From Bradyrhizobiaceae bacterium (GTDB lineage: Bacteria > Pseudomonadota > Alphaproteobacteria > Rhizobiales > Hyphomicrobiaceae), in NCBI GenBank assembly GCA_947475855.1, contig CANJPN010000332.1, positions 1 to 6,915 of the forward strand: DNA of 6,915 bases. The letters run 5' to 3'. The translations under genes were made by a program, and so were the position numbers. Of the stretch, positions 1 to 5,385 are shown piece after piece; the first letter of the stretch is position 1; each line of letters starts with the position of its first letter. Below the pieces are notes generated by a model. It ran no database searches, was not told where the DNA came from, and saw only the letters and a program-made list of their open reading frames with translations.

Positions 1-983
1 AGAACATGACTGCCGCCGATCTTTCCCGACGAGCACGCCGAACCCGCACTCACCGCAATACCTGCCATATCGAGCTGAATCAGAAGCGTCGAAGCATCCG
101 CACCCGGCATTGCAATGCACGATGTATTGGGAAGCCGTGGGCTTTCCGAGCCGATCACGAGTGCCTTGGGCGTCGTCGACCTGACGCCTTCTTCCAACCG
201 GCCGCGAAGTCCAGACACCCGCGCCATTTCGCCAAGTCCGGCGAGTGCTGCGGTTGCCGCCGCACCGAAACCTGCAATTGCGGCCACGTTCTCTGTTCCT
301 GATCGCCGGCGTCGCTCTTGCCCACCACCGGCGAGCAGCGGCGACAGATCGATCCCGTCGCGGACCACCAACGCTCCGATGCCCTTGGGACCACCCAGCT
401 TGTGCCCGGAGATCGACATGAAATCGAGGCCGATGCCCCTGAAATCGACTGGCACTCGACCAACGGCCTGCACCGCGTCGCAGTGAACGCGGCGGTTCGC
501 CCCGACGAGCCCCACGACTTCGGCCACAGGCTGCAGCACGCCCGTCTCGCTGTTGGCGTATTGCAGGCTGAACAACGACCTACCCGTAACGTCTTGGCCC
601 ACCAACTCGCGCAAAGCTTCGAGATCGACGACACCATCGCCTTTAACCGGCAATAGAGTGAGCTTCGCCCCGCACATCTTCGCCGGCGCCAAAACTGAAT
701 CGTGCTCGTGAGCAGCGATGGCTAGGCCATCCCAGCCACCTCGGATGACCCAATTGTTGGCCTCGGTCGCCCCGCTCGTGAATACGACCTCTTCGGGCTT
801 CGCCCCGACCATCGCCGCAACCTGCTCCCGCGCAACTTCGATCGTTTCCCGCGCCCGCCTCCCCTCGGCATGCACCGACGATGCATTACCCACGAGATCG
901 AGCGCAGCCAGCATCGCCGCCCGCGCCTCCGAACGCAGCGGCGCCGTGGCGTTGTGATCGAGATATGTGCGAGCCTCACCCAT
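1..983 (-). CDS. Cysteine desulfurase, class V aminotransferase family (IscS/NifS-like), 3' end missing
   Basis: This PLP enzyme takes sulfur from L-cysteine as an enzyme persulfide, leaving alanine, and passes it to Fe-S cluster assembly in the cytoplasm. Translating the reverse complement from ATG at 983 gives 327 open codons with no stop before the left edge. Relative to a usual length near 385, about 55-60 C-terminal residues are missing. Landmarks are the N-terminal YLDHNATAPL (7-16), FTSGATEANN (68-77, cofactor phosphate), His94 in AAHEHDSV, Asp169 and Gln172 in CDAVQAVG (PLP ring contacts), Lys195 in SGHKLGGPKG (Schiff-base lysine) and Cys317 in SAGSACSSGK (catalytic cysteine loop). 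The start overlaps the iscR stop in TGATG, so the two genes form one operon. A weak AGAGG lies 11 nt upstream, inside a hairpin. Context and the SACSSGK loop suggest the enzyme of an iscR-suf type operon. I cannot choose between the iscS, sufS and nifS names, so no symbol is given. Confidence 0.93.
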   Translation of the reverse strand, partial: MGEARTYLDHNATAPLRSEARAAMLAALDLVGNASSVHAEGRRARETIEVAREQVAAMVGAKPEEVVFTSGATEANNWVIRGGWDGLAIAAHEHDSVLAPAKMCGAKLTLLPVKGDGVVDLEALRELVGQDVTGRSLFSLQYANSETGVLQPVAEVVGLVGANRRVHCDAVQAVGRVPVDFRGIGLDFMSISGHKLGGPKGIGALVVRDGIDLSPLLAGGGQERRRRSGTENVAAIAGFGAAATAALAGLGEMARVSGLRGRLEEGVRSTTPKALVIGSESPRLPNTSCIAMPGADASTLLIQLDMAGIAVSAGSACSSGKIGGSHV

Positions 984-1462
984 CAGGCCGGTGGCCTCTC
1001 TGGAGCGGCCACCGCTGCGGACGCAGCCGTCAAAGGGGTGGTAACGATTTGTCCAACGCGCCCCGACAACAAGTCATCGAGGCTGACCTGTGCAAGAAAG
1101 CCATGAATATGATCACCTAGCGCATCCCACAGCCCGTGCGTGAGGCACCGATGCTCGCCGATGCAGCCCACACCCGTATCGCCATGGCAACGCGTCATGC
1201 GAGTGTCTTCCTCGACCGCGTGCATCACGTCTGCGACCATGATCTCCGAGGCAACCCGCGCCAGTCGATACCCGCCGGCACGCCCGCGCTCGCTCTCGAC
1301 GAGCCCAGCCCGCCGAAGCTTCAGAAAGATCTGCTCGAGATAAGCAACGGACAGATTCTGCCGATCCGCGATCGCCGACAGCGGCATCGCATTGAGCTGG
1401 CCATGCTTGGCGAGATCCGCCATTGCCATGACCGCGTACCGTCCTCGAGTGGTCAACTCCAC
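983..1462 (-). CDS. iscR: Rrf2-family transcriptional regulator, IscR-type [2Fe-2S] sensor
   Basis: IscR represses or activates Fe-S assembly genes according to its [2Fe-2S] cluster. The 159-residue protein has an N-terminal winged helix (about 1-65: ELTTRGRYAVMAMADLA, recognition region LSVAYLEQIFLKLRRAGLV, wing GRAGGYRLAR). The cluster site is Cys92, Cys100 and Cys106, with His109 in CLTH. I chose GTG at 1462 because GGTGGAG lies 8 nt upstream and because MELTTRGRYAV then aligns with the E. coli IscR start MRLTSKGRYAV, placing the first cluster cysteine at 92 in both. The frame is also open to a GTG at 1504 (173 aa) and has a GTG at 1471, both with poorer initiation signals. An in-frame TGA at 1510-1508 rules out anything longer. 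The stop overlaps the start of the cysteine desulfurase by one base. The C-terminus is an Ala/Pro-rich tail. RirA, another Rrf2 regulator, is less likely given the CLTHGLW signature and the neighbour. Confidence 0.92.
   Translation of the reverse strand: MELTTRGRYAVMAMADLAKHGQLNAMPLSAIADRQNLSVAYLEQIFLKLRRAGLVESERGRAGGYRLARVASEIMVADVMHAVEEDTRMTRCHGDTGVGCIGEHRCLTHGLWDALGDHIHGFLAQVSLDDLLSGRVGQIVTTPLTAASAAVAAPERPPA
989..1014 (-). promoter_or_regulatory. Hairpin over the cysteine desulfurase ribosome-binding region
   Basis: On the minus strand CGGTGGCC, a 10-nt loop and GGCCACCG form a perfect 8-bp GC-rich stem. It ends 5 nt before the desulfurase ATG and lies entirely within the last codons of iscR. 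The only Shine-Dalgarno-like stretch, AGAGG, runs from loop into stem. In mRNA this would hide the start until ribosomes finishing iscR open it, which fits the TGATG overlap. The stem is seen directly; its role in translational coupling is inferred. Confidence 0.5.
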
Positions 1463-1517
1463 GCCAGTCACTCCACCGCTCGTCAGCCGGACTTCCTGCT
1501 GCACAAGTCACGCGCCT

Positions 1518-1546
1518 GTTGAACCATCGACGTCATTCAACGATGG
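1518..1546 (-). repeat. Two interlocking inverted repeats upstream of iscR
   Basis: GTTGAA (1518-1523) pairs with TTCAAC (1536-1541), and CCATCG (1524-1529) pairs with CGATGG (1541-1546). The arms alternate in order, so in RNA they could form alternative stems or a small pseudoknot; they compete only for base 1541. They lie in the presumed iscR leader, about 55-85 nt before the chosen start. A GACGTC palindrome sits in the middle (1529-1534). Arms are only 6 bp, so chance is possible. Confidence 0.35.
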
Positions 1547-1623
1547 CTTTCAGTGATGTTAGTCATCGATCTTGTCACGCAGCGCCCGATATGTGCTAAG
1601 AGGGCCGCCCACGCGAACCGTTG

Positions 1624-1658
1624 CGAGCATGCAAGGCCCTGAGGGCCCCGCATGTTCG
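1624..1658. repeat. Large near-palindrome in the iscR leader
   Basis: Outer arms CATGC (1628-1632) and GCATG (1650-1654) enclose the perfect inner palindrome GGCCCTGAGGGCC (1635-1647), separated by a 2x2 mismatch. On the plus strand the pairing extends to 1624/1658 through C-G, G-C, A-T and one G-T. If transcribed from the proposed iscR promoter it would begin about 15 nt into the mRNA. It could be an RNA stem-loop protecting or controlling the leader, or a DNA site for a dimeric protein. No long T-run follows on either strand, so it does not look like a standard terminator. Confidence 0.5.
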
Positions 1659-1678
1659 AACGTTTCTAATTCTAAATC

Positions 1679-1691
1679 GACTATGGTAATC
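1679..1691 (-). promoter_or_regulatory. Possible IscR operator overlapping the iscR -10
   Basis: The plus-strand reading GACTATGGTAATC is an imperfect palindrome. It matches 10 of 13 positions of the core of the E. coli type-1 IscR site as I recall it (GACTRWWWYAGTC). The outer bases of that consensus match poorly. It covers the -10 hexamer CATAGT and the end of the spacer, where binding would block RNA polymerase, as expected for IscR autorepression. The E. coli motif may not transfer to alphaproteobacteria, so this remains a suggestion. Confidence 0.35.
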
Positions 1692-1708
1692 CCGAGCAGC
1701 GAAGTCAA
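1680..1708 (-). promoter_or_regulatory. Sigma70-type promoter for the iscR operon
   Basis: On the minus strand a -35 TTGACT (1708-1703, 5 of 6 consensus) and a -10 CATAGT (1685-1680, 4 of 6) are separated by exactly 17 bp. Transcription would begin near 1673, giving a leader of about 210 nt before the iscR GTG at 1462. This is the best promoter-like pair I found in the intergenic region. A start nearer the gene cannot be excluded. Confidence 0.5.
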
Positions 1709-1816
1709 GTTTTGTTGGCCGCAGGCTGATGCGTCGTCTCGCCCAACGCACGACCTGGGCGCGACGAGCTGTAGATCGGGATGCCGGATACCGCCCGTAA
1801 GAGCGCGAGAGGTTCG

Positions 1817-2503
1817 ATGCCAGAGCTGATCATCAATGGCCCCGTCGGCCGCCTGGAGGCGCGTTATCATCACGAGCCGGACCCCCGCTCGCCGATCGCG
1901 CTGATCCTCCACCCGCATCCGCAGTTCGGCGGCACCATGAATAACCCGGTGATCCACCAACTATATTACATGTTCCACGATCGCGGCTTCTCGACGCTGC
2001 GCTTCAACTTCCGTGGCGTCGGCCGCAGCCAAGGCTACTTCGACAACGGCCCCGGCGAATTGGCCGATGCTGCCTCCGCCCTCGACTGGCTGCAGCTCGT
2101 CAAGCCCGACGCGAAAGCCTGCTGGATCGTCGGATTCTCGTTCGGCACCTGGATCGCAATGCAGCTCCTGATGCGCAGGCCCGAGATCGACGCATTCGTT
2201 TGCGTCGCCCCGCCGGCCAACATCTACGACTTCACGTTCCTCGCGCCCTGCCCGGCGTCCGGCCTGATGATCAACGGCGAGAAGGACCGCGTCGTGCCGT
2301 CGGCCTCGGTTGCCGAGCTTGCCGCCAAAACGAAGACGCAGAAGGGCATCAAGATCCAGCACACCATCGTGCCGGGCGCCAACCACTTCTTCGTCGGCGA
2401 GAGCAAGGAAGACCTGACTACTCCTCTCGTCGACATCGTCGGCAATTACGTCGACGAACGGATGGTCGAGATCCTGGAAGAGAAAGCCAAGGCCGAGCGC
2501 TGA
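1817..2503 (+). CDS. Alpha/beta hydrolase, substrate unknown
   Basis: This is a 228-residue soluble alpha/beta hydrolase of the short, lid-poor type grouped with COG2945-like and dienelactone hydrolase-like proteins. Seen in order: LHPHPQFGGTMNN (31-43, oxyanion-hole region after strand 3), FNFRGVGRSQG (63-73), the nucleophile elbow GFSFG with Ser108, NGEKDRVVP with Asp157, and GANHFFVG with His190, so the catalytic triad is complete. No signal peptide is present, so it should be cytoplasmic. I chose ATG at 1817, which has GAGAGG 4 nt upstream and gives the start MPELIINGPVGRLEARY. An in-frame ATG at 1781 would add 12 residues but has no good ribosome-binding site. The gene is divergent from the iscR operon and may share its control region. 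An esterase or thioesterase role is possible but unproven. Confidence 0.9.
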   Translation: MPELIINGPVGRLEARYHHEPDPRSPIALILHPHPQFGGTMNNPVIHQLYYMFHDRGFSTLRFNFRGVGRSQGYFDNGPGELADAASALDWLQLVKPDAKACWIVGFSFGTWIAMQLLMRRPEIDAFVCVAPPANIYDFTFLAPCPASGLMINGEKDRVVPSASVAELAAKTKTQKGIKIQHTIVPGANHFFVGESKEDLTTPLVDIVGNYVDERMVEILEEKAKAER

Positions 2504-2516
2504 TTTCGCAAATCAG
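2500..2516 (+). terminator. Stem-loop at the hydrolase stop codon
   Basis: CTGATTT (2500-2506), loop CGC and AAATCAG (2510-2516) form a perfect 7-bp stem that contains the TGA stop of the hydrolase. What follows on the plus strand is A-rich rather than T-rich, so it is not a standard Rho-independent terminator. It may protect the mRNA 3' end, or act with the stronger hairpin at 2528-2561. Confidence 0.35.
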
Positions 2517-2561
2517 AAAGCAAAACTGAAGCTGCGCGCTCCTCAAGTCCCGCGCAGCTTC
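2516..2561 (-). terminator. Rho-independent terminator of the small membrane protein gene
   Basis: GAAGCTGCGCG (2528-2538) and CGCGCAGCTTC (2551-2561) are perfect 11-bp arms with a 12-nt loop. On the minus strand the stem is followed by AGTTTTGCTTTC, an acceptable T-rich tract. The stop codon of the minus-strand gene lies in the loop, so its last codons form the upstream arm. The stem can also form in transcripts coming from the hydrolase, but without a T-tract on that side. Confidence 0.68.
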
Positions 2562-2812
2562 CTCACAGAATACCACAACGCTCCCGCCCCGATCGCAACC
2601 GGGGCCACACCCATCAGGAGAAGCAGCTGCCAGAACCGGCCGCTGTCTCCAGCTCGGCTGATCGTCTCAGTGATGGCCTTACCCCCGCCGGTATAACTCA
2701 AAGCGATCGAGCCATTCTGCAGACTGGTCACAATCATCACGCATCCGATGAAGATGCCGACCGCTGACAGAAAGGCCACCAAGGCCAGGAAGGCCAGCTT
2801 GAACATTCCCAT
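2543..2812 (-). CDS. Small two-helix membrane protein, function unknown
   Basis: I do not recognise this 89-residue protein. It has two hydrophobic segments, about 4-29 (FKLAFLALVAFLSAVGIFIG and on) and 62-83 (QLLLLMGVAPVAIGAGALWY and on), joined by a polar stretch of about 32 residues (SLQNGSIALSYTGGGKAITETISRAGDSGR). It ends in a basic RKLRG tail. This suggests an inner-membrane hairpin with a connecting loop. ATG at 2812 is supported by GAGGA 8 nt upstream; a second ATG lies two codons in. The gene follows anmK on the same strand with a 62-bp gap, so it may be read through from anmK or have its own promoter; no clear promoter is visible. A proper ribosome-binding site, plausible membrane topology and a terminator at its 3' end argue that it is real. 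Confidence 0.72.
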   Translation of the reverse strand: MGMFKLAFLALVAFLSAVGIFIGCVMIVTSLQNGSIALSYTGGGKAITETISRAGDSGRFWQLLLLMGVAPVAIGAGALWYSVRKLRGT

Positions 2813-2874
2813 TCAGATGATCCTCGTTCTGGCCCGCGGTACTGTGCACCCGCAAGGTATCCGCCTAAATCCAA

Positions 2875-4017
2875 TCAAGCTCCGACACGAACCAGGACAC
2901 CGCCGCGCGTCGGCCGCTCAACTCCCGTCGTACCTGGATACGTCAACGGATAGCCACGATACGAGCGCACCGCGAGATACGCCCAGGCTTCCGCTTCCAT
3001 GCTGTCACCGTCGAGTCCGACCGCTTCGGCCGGCACGACGGCGTTCTCGACACGCCCCGCCAGCATGCTCATCAATGTTCGATTGCGCCGTCCGCCGCCC
3101 GCCACCACCCACAGCAGAGGCTCCGCCGGCATATGCTCACGCGCCCGCGCGATTGCCGCCGCCGTGAACGCCGTCAGCGTCGCCGCGCCATCCTCTAGGG
3201 ATAGGGGATCGACCAGTTCTACTGGAAACGCATTGCGATCGAGCGACTTCGGAGCAGGCGCGGAGAAATGCGAATGCCGCAGGTACTCCGCCACATAGTC
3301 CTCGTGCACACGACCGGAACCAGCAGTCGCCCCGTCGGTATCACAACCCACACCGGCCTTCAGCGACATCCAATCGTCGATCATGGCATTGCCAGGCCCC
3401 GTATCGAACGCGACCATATGGCCGTCTGCACCGATCCAGGTGACGTTCGCGACGCCGCCGATGTTGACGAAAGCGACCGGCCGCTGCGGCAACGCCGCGG
3501 CCAATGCCCGATGATAGACGGGCACCAGAGGCGCACCCTGCCCACCAGCAGCGACGTCGCCGGCGCGCAAATCGTAGACCACATCGATTCCGGTCAACTT
3601 CGATAGCAGCACGCCGTCGCCGAGCTGGACCGTCAATCCCTGATCCGGCCGGTGCAGCACCGTCTGCCCATGAAAACCGACGAGATCCACCGACGACGGT
3701 TGCAGCGTCAGATTCCCCATGAACCTGAGCAGGACCTGCGCGTGGCGCTCCGTCAATTCCTGTTCAATGGCCCCGAGCGATCCGGGTCGTGCGCTGCGAT
3801 CCGCAATCCCGACTGCTTCACGCAGCGCCCCACGTAGCCGCTCCTTGAATTCGTCAGGATAGGCATCGGTCACGCCGCAGATCCGCCGCACACGATCCGC
3901 ACCGTCCGTCTCCATCAATGCGATATCGATACCATCGAGTGAAGTACCGCTCATCAGTCCAATGGCCCGCATCGAAATCGACAACGGTTGCTTGCTCACG
4001 GACGTCATCCTATGCAT
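2875..4017 (-). CDS. anmK: 1,6-anhydro-N-acetylmuramic acid kinase
   Basis: AnmK hydrolyses the 1,6-anhydro ring of anhydro-MurNAc and phosphorylates it with ATP to MurNAc-6-phosphate, a cytoplasmic step that recycles peptidoglycan turnover products. The 380 residues match the family length and its ASKHA-type fold. Visible motifs are GLMSGTSLDGID (20-31, ATP phosphate loop), GFHGQTVLHRP (114-124), DLRAGDVAAGGQGAPLVP (149-166, with Asp154 where the family has its catalytic aspartate), VNIGGVANVTWI (184-195), FDTGPGNAMIDDWM (204-217), PKSLDRNAF (256-264), VVAGGGRRNRTLM (304-316) and EAEAWAYLA (341-349). ATG at 4017 is preceded by GAGGGGG at 8 nt. ATGs at codons 4 and 16 are alternatives, the latter placing the start right at MRAIGLMSG. 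The gene diverges from tyrS across 80 bp and may be cotranscribed with the small membrane protein downstream. Confidence 0.97.
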   Translation of the reverse strand: MHRMTSVSKQPLSISMRAIGLMSGTSLDGIDIALMETDGADRVRRICGVTDAYPDEFKERLRGALREAVGIADRSARPGSLGAIEQELTERHAQVLLRFMGNLTLQPSSVDLVGFHGQTVLHRPDQGLTVQLGDGVLLSKLTGIDVVYDLRAGDVAAGGQGAPLVPVYHRALAAALPQRPVAFVNIGGVANVTWIGADGHMVAFDTGPGNAMIDDWMSLKAGVGCDTDGATAGSGRVHEDYVAEYLRHSHFSAPAPKSLDRNAFPVELVDPLSLEDGAATLTAFTAAAIARAREHMPAEPLLWVVAGGGRRNRTLMSMLAGRVENAVVPAEAVGLDGDSMEAEAWAYLAVRSYRGYPLTYPGTTGVERPTRGGVLVRVGA

Positions 4018-4097
4018 TTAGGGAGCCCCCTCTACCCGCATCACCCCTCGCACGAGTGAGAACAGAGTCTCCTGGCCATCCCTGGAAAGCCTACACC

Positions 4098-5351
4098 ATG
4101 GCGACACATAAGTCCGACTTTCTGAACATCCTCGCTGAACGTGGGTACATCCACCAGTGCTCGGATTTCGCCGGCCTCGATGCGCTTGCCGCGAAGGGAG
4201 AAATCGTCGCTTACGTCGGCTATGACTGTACCGCGCCGTCGCTTCATGTCGGCTCACTCATCTCGATCATGATGCTGCATTGGCTCCAGGTGACCGGCAA
4301 CAAGCCGATCGCGTTGATGGGCGGCGGCACCACGCGCGTCGGCGACCCATCCGGCAAGGATGAGACGCGCATGATCCGGACGATCGAGGAGATCGACGCC
4401 AACAAGGAAGGCATCAAGGGCGTATTCTCGAAGCTGCTGACCTTCGGTCCCGGCAAACACGAAGCGCTGATGGTCGACAACGCCGAGTGGCTGGCTCCCC
4501 TCAACTACATCGAGTTCCTGCGCGATGTCGGCCGCCATTTCTCCGTCAATCGCATGCTGACGATGGATAGCGCCAAACTACGGTTGGACCGCGAACAAGA
4601 GCTGTCGTTCATCGAGTTCAACTACATGCTGCTGCAGGCCTACGACTTCGTCGAGCTGGCCCGCCGCTACGGCTGCAACCTGCAGATGGGCGGCTCCGAT
4701 CAATGGGGCAACATCGTCACCGGCATCGACCTCGGCCGCCGCATGGGCACATCTCAGCTCTATGCGCTGACGTGCCCACTGTTGACCACCGCGTCAGGCG
4801 CGAAGATGGGCAAGACCGCGGCCGGCGCCATCTGGCTCAACGAAGCCCAACTCGGCGCATACGACTACTGGCAGTTCTGGCGCAATACCGAGGACGCCGA
4901 TGTCGGCCGCTTCCTTCGCCTCTTCACGGCTCTGCCGCTGAGCGAGGTCGAGCGTCTCGAAACGCTGGAAGGAGCAGAGATCAACGAAGCCAAGAAGGTG
5001 CTCGCCACGGCAGCGACCGCCCTCGTCCACGGCCACGACAAGGCCGAGGCCGCCGCCGAGACCGCGCGCAAGACGTTCGAGCAGGGCACGTTGGCGACCG
5101 ACCTGCCCAGCATCTCGATCCCGAAAGCCGAATTGGCCACGGGCATCGGCGTTCTCGCTGCTTTCGTGAAGGCTGGTCTCGTCAAATCGAATAGCGAAGC
5201 ACGCCGTCAGATCCAGGGCGGCGGCCTCCGCGTCAACGACGAAGCGGTCACCGACGAGAAGCTGCTGGTCTCATCCAAGATGCTCACCGGCGGCGACGTG
5301 ATCAAACTGTCGCTCGGCCGCAAACGCCACATCCTCTTGCGCCCGGAATAA
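4098..5351 (+). CDS. tyrS: Tyrosyl-tRNA synthetase (tyrosine--tRNA ligase)
   Basis: TyrRS activates tyrosine with ATP and charges tRNA-Tyr in the cytoplasm. The 417-residue protein is a class I synthetase of the bacterial TyrRS type. It shows VGYDCTAPSLHVGSL (40-54) with the HIGH-type signature H50-V-G-S, GGGTTRVGDPSGKDETR (75-91), FNYMLLQAYDF (174-184, tyrosine recognition), GGSDQWGN (198-205) and the KMSKS-type loop K236-M-G-K-T. A C-terminal S4 RNA-binding domain covers about 350-412 (AFVKAGLVKSNSEARRQIQ, VIKLSLGRKR). ATG at 4098 begins MATHKSDFL, the usual position for the family, with GGAAAG 8 nt upstream. The frame stays open back to 3918, but that part lies over the 5' end of anmK and reads as non-protein. 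No clear promoter lies in the 80-bp gap to anmK; a weak TTGCTT/TATGCA pair sits inside anmK at about 3989-4017. Confidence 0.98.
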   Translation: MATHKSDFLNILAERGYIHQCSDFAGLDALAAKGEIVAYVGYDCTAPSLHVGSLISIMMLHWLQVTGNKPIALMGGGTTRVGDPSGKDETRMIRTIEEIDANKEGIKGVFSKLLTFGPGKHEALMVDNAEWLAPLNYIEFLRDVGRHFSVNRMLTMDSAKLRLDREQELSFIEFNYMLLQAYDFVELARRYGCNLQMGGSDQWGNIVTGIDLGRRMGTSQLYALTCPLLTTASGAKMGKTAAGAIWLNEAQLGAYDYWQFWRNTEDADVGRFLRLFTALPLSEVERLETLEGAEINEAKKVLATAATALVHGHDKAEAAAETARKTFEQGTLATDLPSISIPKAELATGIGVLAAFVKAGLVKSNSEARRQIQGGGLRVNDEAVTDEKLLVSSKMLTGGDVIKLSLGRKRHILLRPE

Positions 5352-5385
5352 CGGTGGCGGACCAGACGACTGCGGAGACCTCGCA

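Larger units (their letters stand above)
1463..1816. other. Divergent intergenic region between iscR and the hydrolase
   Basis: This 354-bp stretch holds no convincing gene. It contains, from the iscR side, two interlocking inverted repeats (1518-1546), a near-palindrome (1624-1658), the 8-bp palindrome GTTCGAAC (1654-1661) and the iscR promoter with its possible operator (1679-1708). No clear sigma70 promoter for the plus-strand hydrolase was found; its only visible signal is the ribosome-binding site GAGAGG at 1807-1812. The AT-rich patch around 1662-1690 stands out from the GC-rich surroundings and fits a control region. Confidence 0.6.

Noticed and set aside
155..637. 160-codon minus-strand open frame
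   Set aside because: It overlaps the cysteine desulfurase in another frame. The desulfurase frame contains all family motifs, while this one is Arg/Ser/Trp-rich with no recognisable domain.
722..979. 85-codon minus-strand open frame beginning near the desulfurase start
   Set aside because: Very Arg-rich product; an out-of-frame shadow of the desulfurase N-terminus.
1520..1535. Possible RirA iron box (TGA-N9-TCA)
   Set aside because: The spacing here is TGA-N10-TCA, one base off, and the motif is too short to be meaningful alone.
1624..1658. Near-palindrome read as a Rho-independent terminator
   Set aside because: Neither strand has a proper T-run after it, and no gene ends here on the plus strand; on the minus strand it would lie before iscR.
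1559..1960. 133-codon minus-strand open frame covering part of the intergenic region
   Set aside because: Its first half is antisense to the hydrolase coding region and its second half crosses the iscR promoter and palindromes. It has no recognisable domain and would conflict with the promoter assignment.
4047..4056. 10-bp palindrome CTCGCACGAG in the anmK-tyrS gap
   Set aside because: Short, and such GC-rich palindromes are expected by chance at this base composition.
3918..4097. 60-codon N-terminal extension of tyrS
   Set aside because: It lies antisense to the start of anmK, reads as Arg/Ser/Pro-rich non-protein sequence, and the family start MATHKSDFL at 4098 has a ribosome-binding site.
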